Shown one piece after another: positions 1 to 8,912 of a stretch of 48,990 bases of DNA. A model generated the notes under the pieces. It made no database searches. It had not been told where the DNA came from and saw only the letters and a program-made list of their open reading frames with translations. Made by a program: the position numbers and the translations under genes. This DNA is from Pseudomonadota bacterium. GTDB taxonomy: Bacteria > Pseudomonadota > Gammaproteobacteria > Pseudomonadales > Pseudohongiellaceae. Each line of letters starts with the position of its first letter. The first letter of the stretch is position 1. The stretch spans positions 1-48,990 of the forward strand of contig JAQBSZ010000029.1 in assembly GCA_027623555.1 (NCBI GenBank), written 5' to 3'.

Positions 1-1
1 G

Positions 2-319
2 GCGGATTCCTCTGAAGCCGACGGCCCGCCTTTCTGGAATTTCATTCGCATGGTGACCGGTCGGGAAAAACACATCAATATCTTTCAGTTACTACTGCGC
101 GCTGGAATGATCAGCGGGACCAACCACGCTGAAATTGTACGTGAACACTGCGACATATTGCTGCAACCTGCTCTCGGCAGCGTTGATTTGCTGAACTGGC
201 AGGCCTTCGATGCTGTGGTGGAGGCCGGCTACGCACACACCATGGAAAGACTGGATTCGATCCATGCCATGCTGGATAAAAATGACGCGATTGGAAACAC
301 GAACAAAATTGCAAATTAG
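2..319 (+). CDS. Patatin-like phospholipase family protein, C-terminal part (cut by window edge)
   Basis: The reading frame is open from the first bases of the window, so the visible ATG at 50 is internal and only about 105 C-terminal residues are seen. The segment has LLLRAGMISG, then DILLQPALGSVDLLNWQAFD and an ending with VEAGYAHTMERL. This pattern, with a LQPxLxxxxLLxW stretch followed by an (A/V)xxGYxxT helix, resembles the C-terminal tail of bacterial patatin-like (NTE/RssA type) serine lipases. The catalytic GxSxG serine and DGG aspartate would lie upstream and cannot be checked. The stop TAG is followed directly by a PQQ-dehydrogenase remnant. The family call rests on a short tail only. 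Confidence 0.5.
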   Translation, partial: ADSSEADGPPFWNFIRMVTGREKHINIFQLLLRAGMISGTNHAEIVREHCDILLQPALGSVDLLNWQAFDAVVEAGYAHTMERLDSIHAMLDKNDAIGNTNKIAN

Positions 320-352
320 GCAAAGAAAAGATTGCTACCCTTAATCCTCTAA

Positions 353-613
353 ATTGTTATTTTGTTCGCGTCCCCTGGTTTTCACAACCCAATTCTGGTC
401 ACACCAACTATGTTGGTGCATGCACAGAACTACAGTGACGGGGCATGGCTTGTCGCAAGAGACAAGGCCACAGGCGCCGAATTGGCAACAATACCCTTGC
501 CAGCGGCGGCGCAGGCGGCACCGAAGACCTACAGTCATGATGGAAGTCTGTTCATCGTAGTAGAGGAGCTAACCGAAGTTGCTCCGCAGTTGATTGTCTA
601 TGCTCTGAGGTAA
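353..613 (+). pseudogene. C-terminal remnant of a PQQ-binding beta-propeller dehydrogenase
   Basis: An open frame of about 85 codons with no ATG near its 5' end and an in-frame stop at 350-352. It encodes HNPILVTPTMLVHAQN, then LVARDKATGAELATIPLP, PKTYSHDGSLFIVV and ends in PQLIVYALR. This is the typical final blade and C-terminus of PQQ-dependent (glucose/alcohol) dehydrogenases, which end as a Y-x-x-x-G-x-Q/L-Y/F-I-V-V strand and then L-(I/V)-A/V-(F/Y)-A-L. The remaining 500 or so residues of such an enzyme are missing, and no signal peptide is present, so it is a decayed 3' fragment. Its TAA stop (611-613) forms the outer end of the repeat that follows. Two intact relatives lie at 16979-19015 and 33315-35486. 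Confidence 0.6.
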
Positions 614-907
614 AGGGGACGGAGGCTGAGGTATCCCCAGAAAATATCGAATTAACTCAGTGGATTAACTTGTTTTACGTTTCTGTTTGCGGATTGAAAG
701 CAATCGAAGCCCATGATTTTCGACTTCAAGCCGAGGGCAGGGATGTTGATTGCGAACAATCAGGGCCGAAGGTCCTTGTACAAATAATATCCCAGCCCGC
801 GTCCGCCGGCCGGTAGCAGTCGCCTCTTCGCCCGTGGTGACGGGGATATTCCCTCCCCACGCGCCTGCGGCGCTGATTGTTCGTGGGAAATATCCCCGTC
901 CCCTTTA
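611..907. repeat. Palindromic repeat block, diverged relative of the 23.3-kb MITE-like element
   Basis: The block is bounded by near-perfect inverted ends, TAAAGGGGACGGAG (611-624) and CCCCGTCCCCTTTA (894-907), 13 of 14 matching. Inside, 632-679 matches 23314-23361 closely (ATCCCCAGAAAAT, CGAATTAACTCA and TTAxCTTGTTTT shared in order). Two hairpins follow, as in the other copy; the second pairs ACGGGGATATTCCC (840-853) with GGGAAATATCCCCGT (885-899). The left end supplies the stop codon of the PQQ remnant, and the right end touches the stop codon of htpX at 908. The terminal CTGAG...CTCAG inverted repeat of the other copy is only half present. Confidence 0.75.
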
Positions 908-1756
908 TTACGATGCCTGGAGTGCGGCGATACGCTCTTCCAGCGGTGGGTGGCTCATGAACAGACGCGACACGCCGCGCTTGCCGCTGATGCCGAAAGC
1001 GATAAGCTTGCCATCGAGTTGGCTTTCTTCTCGATCACCTTGCAAGCGTTTGAGCGCCGCGATCATCTTTTCTTTGCCCGCCAGGTTCGCACCGCCGCTG
1101 TCGGCCCGAAATTCCCGCTGGCGTGAAAACCACATCACGATGATGCTGGCCAGTACACCGAACAGAGCCTGGAATGCCATAACGGTCATGAAATAAAACA
1201 TCCGACTGTTGTTACCCCGACTAATCACGCTGGCAATTATCCGCGCGAAGAAGAACACAAAGGTATTCAACACACCCTGAATAAGTGTCAGCGTTACCAT
1301 ATCACCGTTCGCGACATGGCTGACCTCGTGGCCGAGCACTGCTTCGGCTTCCTCGCTGCTCATGTTTTTGAGCAACCCTGTACTTACCGCCACCAGGGCA
1401 TTGTTGCGGTTCATGCCCGTGGCAAAGGCATTGATCTCCGGTGAATCGTAGATTGCGACTTCCGGCATGCCGATGCCTGCCAATTCAGCCTGCCGGTGTA
1501 CGGTCTGCACCAGCCAGGTTTCTGAACGGTTACTCGGGTTCTCGATCACGTGTGCTCCCACGGCGCGCTTGGCGATCATCTTGGACATCGCCAGTGAGAT
1601 GAAGGAGCCGCCCATGCCAAACACCGCGCAGATAAACAGCAGCCCGGAATTACTTTGCGAATCAAGCCCCAGCACGGGCATCAGAATACTGAGCACGATG
1701 CCGAGCACCAACAGGATAGCGAGGTTAGTCACTACGAAGAGAAAGACGCGTTTCAT
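908..1756 (-). CDS. htpX: Protease HtpX (M48B zinc metalloprotease)
   Basis: HtpX is an inner-membrane zinc protease that degrades damaged membrane proteins, acting alongside FtsH. The 282-residue protein has the family's usual length. It starts [15 protein letters not shown] with two N-terminal membrane segments (about residues 5-30 and 38-58), then the zinc site H143-E-V-S-H147 in [17 protein letters not shown]. Two further hydrophobic segments follow (about 157-177 and 190-210), then the third-ligand region [10 protein letters not shown]. The ATG at 1756 has a good GGAGG ribosome site seven bases upstream. The gene stands alone on the minus strand. It is flanked by a palindrome on the 5' side and by a repeat that touches its stop codon on the 3' side. 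Confidence 0.97.
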   Translation of the reverse strand: MKRVFLFVVTNLAILLVLGIVLSILMPVLGLDSQSNSGLLFICAVFGMGGSFISLAMSKMIAKRAVGAHVIENPSNRSETWLVQTVHRQAELAGIGMPEVAIYDSPEINAFATGMNRNNALVAVSTGLLKNMSSEEAEAVLGHEVSHVANGDMVTLTLIQGVLNTFVFFFARIIASVISRGNNSRMFYFMTVMAFQALFGVLASIIVMWFSRQREFRADSGGANLAGKEKMIAALKRLQGDREESQLDGKLIAFGISGKRGVSRLFMSHPPLEERIAALQAS

Positions 1757-1846
1757 CTCATGCCTCCAGGTGAAGCCAGTCCAAATCAGGATCCAGCCAC
1801 CAAATGGTCAAAGTATACTGATGAATATTGGGTCAGCGATCTTTAT

Positions 1847-1921
1847 AAAAAGGGGACGCAGGGATTTAGTTTGATCAATTCGAAGCGCATTGATCAAACT
1901 AAATCCCTGCGTCCCCTTTTT
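1847..1921. repeat. Perfect 33-bp-arm palindrome (REP/terminator-like)
   Basis: Left arm 1847-1879 and right arm 1889-1921 are perfect reverse complements over 33 bases, with a 9-base loop (TCGAAGCGC). Arms begin AAAAAGGGGACGCAGGG and end at TTTGATCAAT. The right arm overlaps the TAA stop of the beta-propeller gene (1920-1922). The A-rich outer end becomes a U-run in the minus-strand transcript, so it could also end transcription of that gene. It shares its AAAGGGGACG outer end with the repeats at 611-907 and 47934-48036. Confidence 0.9.
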
Positions 1922-2957
1922 ACCGCCTGCGAAGCATGTATTCCCGAAACTCTCGCAGGCCTTCATCGACGCGGGACACGCCGTCATGGAGCGGCAGATC
2001 AGTTACATCAACGGTAAATAACTCCTCGTCCTCATTGCCAATCAGCAGGGTCTCATCGTCGAGCCAGGTGAGTGATTCGATGAGACCGGTGAAATTGATG
2101 TCCAGGGGCAGGCGCCGGGTATAGCCCGACAACCAGCCATCACTATCCATGGGATCAGTAAACAGCCAAAGTTCGGTATAGCCAACCGCTGCCAACTGCA
2201 TGCTATCCGGCGACAATTCCGCAGCGGTGAGAAAAAAAGCGTCTGCCAGCGCATCTACTGGCGTGAGCACATTCATCTCTTCGCTGTCCATGGAATCCAA
2301 GCGATAGAGATTGGTCCCACCGGCGAGCTCGTTGATCGCCATACCGCGATGCTTGGTGAGAAAGTAGAGGCTGCCATTAAAGACAAAGACTGCTTCACTA
2401 TCGAAATGCCAGCGTGCCGGTGGTTCTGGTGGAAACGCACTCTGCTCTGGATATCTCACCGGTACAAACTTGAATGGACGGGCATGCTGACGGGCGCGAG
2501 GATTGGGTTCAGCGACGATGTACACTCCGAGATCCCGTCGCGCATTGCCGTTGTTGCCCATGTCGGCGATGTAGATAAAATCCTCATCGACGGCGATGTC
2601 TTCCCAGTCGATATTGACAGCCGTCTCGATGATCAGTCCGGGCCAGGGTTGCTTACCGCTTTCCGTCTGTTCGCCGTGATAGAGGTTACTTAGAAACGCA
2701 GGGATGATGACCCTGCCATTGCCATCGACCGCAAACAGCCTGGGCTGGTCGCCGCTGTCGTTGTGCATCCACAAGACATCGTCGTAGCGCCGACTCCTGG
2801 CCAGCCCACTCAGCTCCGAGATAGCGCGAAACTCGATATCGCCCAGCTTCTGAATGCGATTTTCAAGCTGGGCAATCGCCACGGACGTAGCGAATGCGAA
2901 TGCCAGCAAGAAGGCAGCTATGAAGGAATATTTTCGAAAATTGTAAGTAGTGCGCAT
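1920..2957 (-). CDS. Secreted beta-propeller protein, function unknown
   Basis: A 345-residue exported protein with a signal peptide (MRTTYNFRKYSFIAAFLLAF..., cleavage near AIA-Q). The N-terminal part carries SGLARSRRYDDVLWMHNDSG and RLFAVDGNGRVI, then NIDWEDIAVDEDFIYIADMG, FHFDSEAVF-like WHFDSEAVFVFNG, and near the end LTWLDDETLLIGNEDEELF. These repeats (SGL-W-x-HNDSGD; DWEDIA; DSEA) occur in secreted beta-propellers related to esterase-like phytase and SMP-30-type folds, but no enzymatic activity can be assigned. ATG 2957 is preceded by AGGA at a good distance. It lies 26 bases after the coxE-like stop in the same direction, so it may be the last gene of the molybdenum hydroxylase transcript. 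Its stop lies in the palindrome. Confidence 0.75.
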   Translation of the reverse strand: MRTTYNFRKYSFIAAFLLAFAFATSVAIAQLENRIQKLGDIEFRAISELSGLARSRRYDDVLWMHNDSGDQPRLFAVDGNGRVIIPAFLSNLYHGEQTESGKQPWPGLIIETAVNIDWEDIAVDEDFIYIADMGNNGNARRDLGVYIVAEPNPRARQHARPFKFVPVRYPEQSAFPPEPPARWHFDSEAVFVFNGSLYFLTKHRGMAINELAGGTNLYRLDSMDSEEMNVLTPVDALADAFFLTAAELSPDSMQLAAVGYTELWLFTDPMDSDGWLSGYTRRLPLDINFTGLIESLTWLDDETLLIGNEDEELFTVDVTDLPLHDGVSRVDEGLREFREYMLRRR

Positions 2958-2983
2958 TGATCATTCCTGCTGGCAGGTTTTAT

Positions 2984-4201
2984 TCATGCCAGCATTTGTT
3001 CAGCAACAAGATTACTATCCTGGTGGGTAGATTTTTTACCGCTCAATACCTCAGCCAGTTCAATCAGGCTGTTTATATTGTGCGCGGATCTGAACTCGTC
3101 CACATAGGGCAACATGGCACGGATGCCCTGGGCCTTGGGCTCGAAACCGGCGTAGCGCAGCAGCGGATTCAACCAGATCAGGCGGCGCGATGATTTGGAC
3201 AGGCGCTCCATCTCTTTATGCAGCCCTTCGGCCTCGTCACGATCCAGACCATCGGAGATAAGCAGGCAGATCGCTCCCTGCGCCAGCACTCGGCGGGACC
3301 AGAAATTATTGAACTGCTTCAGACAGGAGCCGATCCGGGTACCTCCGGACCAGTCCTTGACGGCATCCCCTGCCTTGCCCAGGGCTACATCCACATCCCG
3401 ATGGCGCAGATACCTGGAGATATTGCTCAGGCGGGTACCGAACACGAAGGCATGGACCCGGTCTCGGTCATTGGTGATGGCATGCATGAAGTGCAGAAGC
3501 ATGCGGGAATACTGGCTCATCGATCCGGAGATGTCACACAGGATGACCAACGGGGGATGGCGCCGTTTCGGACGCTTGAATTTCAGCGGAATAGCATCGG
3601 GTGAACGCAACGCCGCCCGTAGCGTGGCACGCATATCGATCTGGCTGCCCGGTTGCTTGAGTTGAAAGCGCCGGGTGGGCACTTCTACAATTGGCAAGCG
3701 CAAGCCGGCGATGGCCTGTTTCGCCGCCGCAATTTCGTCGGCCGACATGGCTTCGAAATCTTTCTCCTGCAACACTTCCTTGTCAGAGAATGTGAAACTG
3801 GCATCAAACTCGATCTTGTCCGCTTCCGTCTCAGCCTTACTCGACAGGTCTCCAGAACTCATCGCCTCACTAAGTCGCCGACTCATCTCGGCAAATTCTT
3901 CTTCCTGATCGACACGTATAGTAGGCAACATGGCACTCATCATGCGCTCCATGATGCGGGGGTTGCGCCAGAATATATGGAAGGCTTGATCGAACAACAG
4001 GCGCTGGTCGTAGCGGTTAACGAATTGGGAAAAGAGACCCCAGTAGAGATCATTCTGCTGGCCAATGCCGATCAGTTTTACGGCCGTGATGGCATCTAGC
4101 ACCTTACCCGGCCCCACCGGTAATCCAGCTGAGCGCAGCAATCTGGCAAAGTACATGATGTTTTCAGCGATGCGACCTTCAGCACTGGCGGGGGCTTGCA
4201 T
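2984..4201 (-). CDS. coxE: CoxE-like VWA domain protein
   Basis: A 405-residue soluble protein of the CoxE family (VWA containing). The C-terminal von Willebrand A domain shows the MIDAS metal site D223-I-S-G-S-M-S in LVILCDISGSMSQYSR, followed by a conserved threonine region (DWSGGTRIGSCL) and LLISDGLDRDEAEGL. The N-terminal half is helical, with FARLLRSAGLPVGPGKVLDA and LFDQAFHIFWRNP, as is usual for this family. In CO-dehydrogenase systems CoxD (AAA+ ATPase) and CoxE are accessory factors needed for assembly of the Cu/Mo active site; by analogy this protein would mature the hydroxylase encoded upstream. It starts only four bases after the stop of the MoxR-type gene, which points to translational coupling. 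Confidence 0.9.
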   Translation of the reverse strand: MQAPASAEGRIAENIMYFARLLRSAGLPVGPGKVLDAITAVKLIGIGQQNDLYWGLFSQFVNRYDQRLLFDQAFHIFWRNPRIMERMMSAMLPTIRVDQEEEFAEMSRRLSEAMSSGDLSSKAETEADKIEFDASFTFSDKEVLQEKDFEAMSADEIAAAKQAIAGLRLPIVEVPTRRFQLKQPGSQIDMRATLRAALRSPDAIPLKFKRPKRRHPPLVILCDISGSMSQYSRMLLHFMHAITNDRDRVHAFVFGTRLSNISRYLRHRDVDVALGKAGDAVKDWSGGTRIGSCLKQFNNFWSRRVLAQGAICLLISDGLDRDEAEGLHKEMERLSKSSRRLIWLNPLLRYAGFEPKAQGIRAMLPYVDEFRSAHNINSLIELAEVLSGKKSTHQDSNLVAEQMLA

Positions 4202-4205
4202 TGGC

Positions 4206-5126
4206 TCAGCCGTTTTCTGCTGCCAGTTCGGTCTTCACCAACTCCAAAAGCACAGCCGCTTCACTACCACGAATGCGGGCGATGTCGTCCTGGTATTTGA
4301 GCAGGGCTCCGAGCGTGTTGTCGATTGCCTCGCTGTCCAGCGCCACCTTATCCAGTTGGGTCAAAGCGTCGGCCCAATCCAGGGTCTCGGCAACACCGGG
4401 AAGCTTGAACAGATCTTGGTCACGGAGCCTTTGTACAAACGCAACCAGTTGGGCACTCAGCGTCTTGTCTATACCCGGCAGCCTGGCGCTGACAATTTGC
4501 AACTCGCGTTCGGCGCTCGGGTAATCAACCCAATGATAGAGACAACGCCGCTTCAGGGCATCGTGAATTTCGCGAGTGCGATTGGAGGTAATAATCACTA
4601 TCGGTGATTCATCCGCCTTAATAGTACCGATCTCGGGGATCGTGATCTGAAAATCTGACAGGATCTCTAGCAGGTATGCTTCAAAAGGCTCATCGGTGCG
4701 GTCCAGCTCATCAATGAGCAATACCGGAGCACCATTCTCGTCACTACGCAGCGCCTGCAGAAGCGGTCGTTCAATGAGGAAGTCGCTGGAGAACACATCG
4801 CTGGACAGGTCTTGCTTATCCACCAACCCCGCGGCCTCCGCCAGGCGAATCTCGATCATCTGCCGGGAGTAGTTCCATTCATACACGGCCGACGAGACAT
4901 CGAGCCCTTCGTAACATTGCAAACGAACCAATCGGCGACCCAGCGCTAAAGAGAGCACCTTGGCGATCTCGGTCTTGCCCACGCCAGCCTCACCCTCGAG
5001 AAATAGCGGGCGGCCCATTTTCAGAGCCAGGAATAAAGTAGTCGCCAGCGATCGATCGGCGATGTAGTCCCGCTGGCTGAGCAGAGCCAGCGTTGCATCG
5101 ACATCAATTGGCAGGGCTGAACTCAT
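4206..5126 (-). CDS. coxD: CoxD-like MoxR-family AAA+ ATPase
   Basis: A 306-residue AAA+ ATPase of the MoxR/CoxD group. From the chosen ATG at 5126 (MSSALPIDVD), Walker A is GEAGVGKT (residues 45-52), Walker B is VLLIDELDRTD, sensor 1 is VIITSNRTREI, and the arginine finger region lies in ALKRRCLYHWVDYP. MoxR ATPases act with VWA partners as metallochaperones; CoxD helps insert or activate the molybdenum centre. An upstream GTG at 5156 would add ten residues and overlap the coxM stop, but no ribosome site supports it; the ATG lies eight bases beyond that stop. Gene order M-D-E matches the classical cox operon. Confidence 0.92.
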   Translation of the reverse strand: MSSALPIDVDATLALLSQRDYIADRSLATTLFLALKMGRPLFLEGEAGVGKTEIAKVLSLALGRRLVRLQCYEGLDVSSAVYEWNYSRQMIEIRLAEAAGLVDKQDLSSDVFSSDFLIERPLLQALRSDENGAPVLLIDELDRTDEPFEAYLLEILSDFQITIPEIGTIKADESPIVIITSNRTREIHDALKRRCLYHWVDYPSAERELQIVSARLPGIDKTLSAQLVAFVQRLRDQDLFKLPGVAETLDWADALTQLDKVALDSEAIDNTLGALLKYQDDIARIRGSEAAVLLELVKTELAAENG

Positions 5127-5133
5127 GTGCAGA

Positions 5134-5928
5134 TCAGGAGCAGGCTTCCACGGCACGCCGGGTCATGACCTTAACCAGGTGTGCCCGGTACTCGGCACTG
5201 GCATGTATGTCCGAGTTCATCTTCTCGACAGGAATCTTCACACCCTCCACAGCAGCAGCGGAGAAGTTGCCATTCAACGCTGCTTCCAGGCGCATGCCGC
5301 GGTGTGCGCAGGGCGTTGCGCCGGTGATCCCGACGCGCACGCTGTCTCCAGATTTGGCGACAAAGACGCCGACGATGGCATAACGGGAAGCGGGATTCTC
5401 AAACTTCATGTAGGCAGCCTTATCAACCATGGGAAAACTGACGGCCGTGATGACTTCATCTTCTGCAAGCGCGGTTTCGAACATGCCGGTGAAGAATTCA
5501 TCACCCGGGATTTCCCGCTTGTTGGTCTTTACTGTGGCACCGAGCGCAATCACTGCCGCCGGGTAGTCCGCAGCAGGATCGTTGTTGGCAATCGAACCGC
5601 CGATGGTGCCGCGATTGCGAACCGCCGGGTCACCGATATTTCCTGCCAGTTTCGCCAGCGCAGGAATCGCCACCTGTACTTCGCTCGAGGCGGCAACGCT
5701 AGCATGAGTTGTCATGGCGCCAATTGTCACAGTATCGTCATCGATGCTGATACCGTTCAGTGCGCCGATGCCGCCAAGATCGATCAGGTCAGACGGACTC
5801 GCCAGCCGATGCTTCATCGTTGGCAGCATGGTCTGACCGCCAGCAACAAATTTGCCGTCGTCGGCGCTCTGCATGGCCGCGACGGCATCTTCTACGCTGC
5901 TCACTTTCTTATAGGAGAATTCGTACAT
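5134..5928 (-). CDS. coxM: Molybdenum hydroxylase FAD-binding subunit (CoxM-like)
   Basis: The medium, flavin-binding subunit of a xanthine dehydrogenase/CO dehydrogenase type enzyme; it passes electrons from the [2Fe-2S] subunit through FAD to the acceptor. The 264-residue protein has the two FAD signatures of the family: AGGQTMLPTMK (residues about 31-41) and TIGGSIANNDPAADYPA (about 109-125). The C-terminal CO-dehydrogenase flavoprotein domain follows (ITGATPCAHRGMRLEAAL). ATG 5928 has an AGAGGAA ribosome site. It lies about 50 bases downstream of the large-subunit stop and just ahead of coxD. Length and motifs are normal for CoxM/CutM proteins; substrate cannot be read from this subunit. 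Confidence 0.95.
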   Translation of the reverse strand: MYEFSYKKVSSVEDAVAAMQSADDGKFVAGGQTMLPTMKHRLASPSDLIDLGGIGALNGISIDDDTVTIGAMTTHASVAASSEVQVAIPALAKLAGNIGDPAVRNRGTIGGSIANNDPAADYPAAVIALGATVKTNKREIPGDEFFTGMFETALAEDEVITAVSFPMVDKAAYMKFENPASRYAIVGVFVAKSGDSVRVGITGATPCAHRGMRLEAALNGNFSAAAVEGVKIPVEKMNSDIHASAEYRAHLVKVMTRRAVEACS

Positions 5929-5980
5929 GTTCTATTCCTCTAAATTCTTTTTGACACGCTATCTCGGATTTTTTAGCACA

Positions 5981-8329
5981 CTAGACAGATTGCGCGGCAC
6001 GCCAGACAGTTTCCGGGGTTGCCGGCATATCGATATGTTTGACGCCCAGGGCGTTCACGATCGCATTGATTACCGCCGGAGGTGCACCGATGGCACCGGC
6101 TTCACCGCAACCCTTGACACCCAGGGGATTATCCGGCGGATCGGTCGGGGCATAGTCTATGTCGAAACTGGGCAGGTTATCTGCCCGCGGCATGGCGTAG
6201 TCCATGTAGGATGCTGTGATCAATTGACCTTCGCTGTCATAGCGACAACCCTCTAACAAGGCCTGACCAACTCCGTGTGCGATACCGCCATGTACCTGGC
6301 CGGCCACGATCATCGGATTGATCAGTTTGCCGAAATCATCGACGGCGGAATACTTGATGATTTCCACCTCGCCGGTGTCCGGGTCCACTTCTACTTCACA
6401 GATATGGGTGCCGGCGGGAAAGGAAAAATTCAGCGGATCGAAGAAGGCATTCTCATCGAAGCCAGGTTCCAACCCTTCGGGATAGCTGTGCGGTACGTAG
6501 GCATTGAATGCCACCGCCTCGATCGACATGGCCTTATCGGTACCGGCTACCGTGAAGTTGCCATCGGCAAATTCGATATCACCCTCGGCCGCTTCCAGAG
6601 CGTGAGCCGCAATCTTCTTGCCCTTGGCGATGAGTTTTTCACAGGCCTTGCTGATGGCGACGCCGCCGACTGCCAGAGACCTGGAACCATAGGTGCCCAT
6701 GCCGAACTGAGTCTTTGCGGTATCACCATGGATAACTTCGATGTTTCCAAAGGGCACGCCGAGTTGTTCCGTGACCAGTTGCGCGAACGTAGTCTCATGA
6801 CCCTGGCCGTGGGAATGGGTGCCAGTGAATACCTGCACATTACCGGTGGGGTTAAAGCGCACCTGGGCACTCTCCCACAAACCGACCCCGCCGCCCAGTT
6901 GCCCGACGGCTGCTGAGGGGGCGATGCCGCAAGCTTCAACATAGGAAGACAGTCCGATGCCGCGCCGTTTGCCGCGAGATTTTGCTTCTTCTGCTCGCGC
7001 GGCGAAACTGCCGTAGTTCGCCAGTACCAGCGCCTTATCCAGCGCCGCATGATAGTCACCACTGTCATAACACTGGACAACGGGCGTCTGGTAGGGAAAG
7101 GCCTCCACTGGAATAAAATTCCGGCGCCGAATCTCAACCGGATCCAGGCCCATGTCTGCGGCGCAGACATCCACCAGGCGCTCTAACAGGAAGGTTGCCT
7201 CCGGGCGTCCGGCACCACGACTGGCATCCACCGGGGCAGTATTGGTAAAGACCGCCTTCACTTCCGAGTATATCAATGGCGTCGAGTACTGACCCGCGAG
7301 TAAAAACGCATACAGATAACTGGGCACCATGGTGCCGAATGTTGACAGGTAGGCACCGAGATTAGCCCTGGTCATTACGCGCAAAGCCAGAAACTTGCCG
7401 TTCTCATCCATGGCCATCTCTGCCGTTGATACATGATCACGGCCATGGGCATCAGACAGGAATGCCTCGGTACGATCCGCTGTCCATTTGACCGGTCGAT
7501 TCACCTTGCGGCAGGCCCAACCCACGACCAGCTCTTCGGCATAGATGAAGATCTTGGCACCGAAGCCGCCACCAACATCCGGCCCCACAACCCGCAACTT
7601 GTGTTCCGGCGCCAGCTGGTTGAAGGCAGACAGCACCAGGCGATGCACGTGCGGATTCTGGGTGGTCAGGTGCAGGGTAATTTCTTCAGTGCCGGCATTG
7701 TAATCGGCGATAGCGGCGCGCGGCTCCATGGGATTGGTCACCATGCGATTGTTAATCAGCTCCAGGCTGGAAACTTTGTGGGCGGCGGTAAATACTTCTT
7801 CCACGGCTGCCTTGTCGCCGAAGGGCCAGTTAAAACACAGATTTCCAGGTGCAACTTCATGAATCTGCGTCTGCCCTTCGTCAGCCGCCGTCGCTGTATT
7901 GGTAACGGCTGGCAATACGCCGTAATCGACTTCTACCAGTTCGGCCGCATCTTTAGCCTGGCTCAGAGACTCGGCAATGACCACGGCCACGTGATCGCCA
8001 ACATAGTTCACTTTACCCTGTGCCAGGGCCGGATGGACTGGCGCACGATGGGGTTGACCGTCGTCGCTGGTGACGGTGACACCACAGATCAGCGGCCCGA
8101 TACCATCGGCGGCAAGATCATCGCCGGTAAATATCGCTACCACACCAGGTGCGGCGCTGGCCGCTATCGTATCTATACTATTAATAGTGGCATGGGCATG
8201 GGGTGAACGCAGGAACACGGCATGAGTCTGCCCGGCAATAGTGATGTCGTCGGTATAGTTGCCCTTGCCAATCAGGAAACGATTGTCTTCTTTGCGGCGC
8301 ACACTGGCGCCAACTCCATTCTCAGCCAT
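5981..8329 (-). CDS. coxL: Molybdenum hydroxylase large (Mo-cofactor) subunit, CoxL-like, not form I
   Basis: The catalytic subunit of a xanthine dehydrogenase-family enzyme, binding molybdopterin cytosine dinucleotide. It is 782 residues from ATG 8329 ([19 protein letters not shown]), which follows a strong GGGAGG site; a longer frame to 8437 lacks that support. Seen are the cofactor motif [11 protein letters not shown], the active-site loop D368-A-S-R371-G-A-G-R-P, and GCGEAGAIG near the end with the base-catalyst glutamate at about residue 743. True form I CO dehydrogenase has an AYxCSFR loop with the copper-binding cysteine; here that cysteine is absent, so CO oxidation is not supported and an aldehyde, N-heterocycle or related hydroxylation is more likely. 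The single-base gap to coxS implies tight coupling. Confidence 0.93.
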   Translation of the reverse strand: MAENGVGASVRRKEDNRFLIGKGNYTDDITIAGQTHAVFLRSPHAHATINSIDTIAASAAPGVVAIFTGDDLAADGIGPLICGVTVTSDDGQPHRAPVHPALAQGKVNYVGDHVAVVIAESLSQAKDAAELVEVDYGVLPAVTNTATAADEGQTQIHEVAPGNLCFNWPFGDKAAVEEVFTAAHKVSSLELINNRMVTNPMEPRAAIADYNAGTEEITLHLTTQNPHVHRLVLSAFNQLAPEHKLRVVGPDVGGGFGAKIFIYAEELVVGWACRKVNRPVKWTADRTEAFLSDAHGRDHVSTAEMAMDENGKFLALRVMTRANLGAYLSTFGTMVPSYLYAFLLAGQYSTPLIYSEVKAVFTNTAPVDASRGAGRPEATFLLERLVDVCAADMGLDPVEIRRRNFIPVEAFPYQTPVVQCYDSGDYHAALDKALVLANYGSFAARAEEAKSRGKRRGIGLSSYVEACGIAPSAAVGQLGGGVGLWESAQVRFNPTGNVQVFTGTHSHGQGHETTFAQLVTEQLGVPFGNIEVIHGDTAKTQFGMGTYGSRSLAVGGVAISKACEKLIAKGKKIAAHALEAAEGDIEFADGNFTVAGTDKAMSIEAVAFNAYVPHSYPEGLEPGFDENAFFDPLNFSFPAGTHICEVEVDPDTGEVEIIKYSAVDDFGKLINPMIVAGQVHGGIAHGVGQALLEGCRYDSEGQLITASYMDYAMPRADNLPSFDIDYAPTDPPDNPLGVKGCGEAGAIGAPPAVINAIVNALGVKHIDMPATPETVWRAAQSV

Positions 8330-8330
8330 G

Positions 8331-8801
8331 TTAACCTCCCATGCTCTTGGCGCCGGCCTGCACTGACTTGACGATGTTGTGATAACCAGTACAGCGACAG
8401 ATGTTGCCTTCGAGTTCTTTACGCACGGTGGCCTCATCGACGGCGCTGCCGTTGCGCTTGACGATGTCCAGAGCGCTCATCACCATGCCCGGCGTGCAGA
8501 ACCCACACTGCAGACCATGATTATCCATGAAGGCCTGCTGCATGGGATGCAGTACGCCATTTTTCGCCAGCCCTTCGATGGTGGTGACTTCGGCGCCGTC
8601 GGCCTGTACTGCCAATAAGGTGCAGGATTTCACCGAGACGCCATTGACATGCACTACACAGGCGCCACATTGACTGGTATCACAACCGATATGAGTGCCA
8701 GTGAGACGCAGATTTTCGCGCAGCAATTGCACGAGCAGCGTGCGGTCTTCCAGTTCGGCACTGACAGGTTTGCCGTTGACGCTCATCTTGACGGTCAGCA
8801 T
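8331..8801 (-). CDS. coxS: Molybdenum hydroxylase [2Fe-2S] subunit (CoxS-like)
   Basis: The small electron-transfer subunit, 156 residues. The plant-type ferredoxin domain shows C-D-T-S-Q-C-G-A-C followed by a fourth cysteine in VKSCTLLA. The C-terminal helical domain holds [10 protein letters not shown] and [11 protein letters not shown], the pair that binds the second cluster. All eight cysteines are present, so electron transfer from the Mo centre to FAD should be intact. ATG 8801 is preceded by TAGGAG. It is the second gene of the G-S-L-M-D-E set, 111 bases after coxG. The order S-L-M differs from the textbook M-S-L of carboxydotrophs. Confidence 0.97.
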   Translation of the reverse strand: MLTVKMSVNGKPVSAELEDRTLLVQLLRENLRLTGTHIGCDTSQCGACVVHVNGVSVKSCTLLAVQADGAEVTTIEGLAKNGVLHPMQQAFMDNHGLQCGFCTPGMVMSALDIVKRNGSAVDEATVRKELEGNICRCTGYHNIVKSVQAGAKSMGG

Positions 8802-8912
8802 GTTTGTTCTCCTACTTTAGAATTGCTTCTATTTATTGCTGTTTTTGTTTGACCCATGTGCAAGCCAATGAATCAGTCGGGCTAGCCAGTTTCAGAGATT
8901 GTGTTGGCCGCG

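Noticed and set aside
5125..5943. 272-codon plus-strand frame opposite coxM
   Set aside because: Antisense shadow of a well-identified gene; no ribosome site, no recognisable domain, His/Arg-rich peptide typical of reverse reading.
7433..8206. 257-codon plus-strand frame opposite coxL
   Set aside because: Lies within the large-subunit gene, whose motifs are intact on the other strand; no family seen.
5981..8801. True (form I) CO dehydrogenase
   Set aside because: The large subunit lacks the AYxCSFR loop and its copper-binding cysteine, so the CoxSLM names are used only for subunit type.
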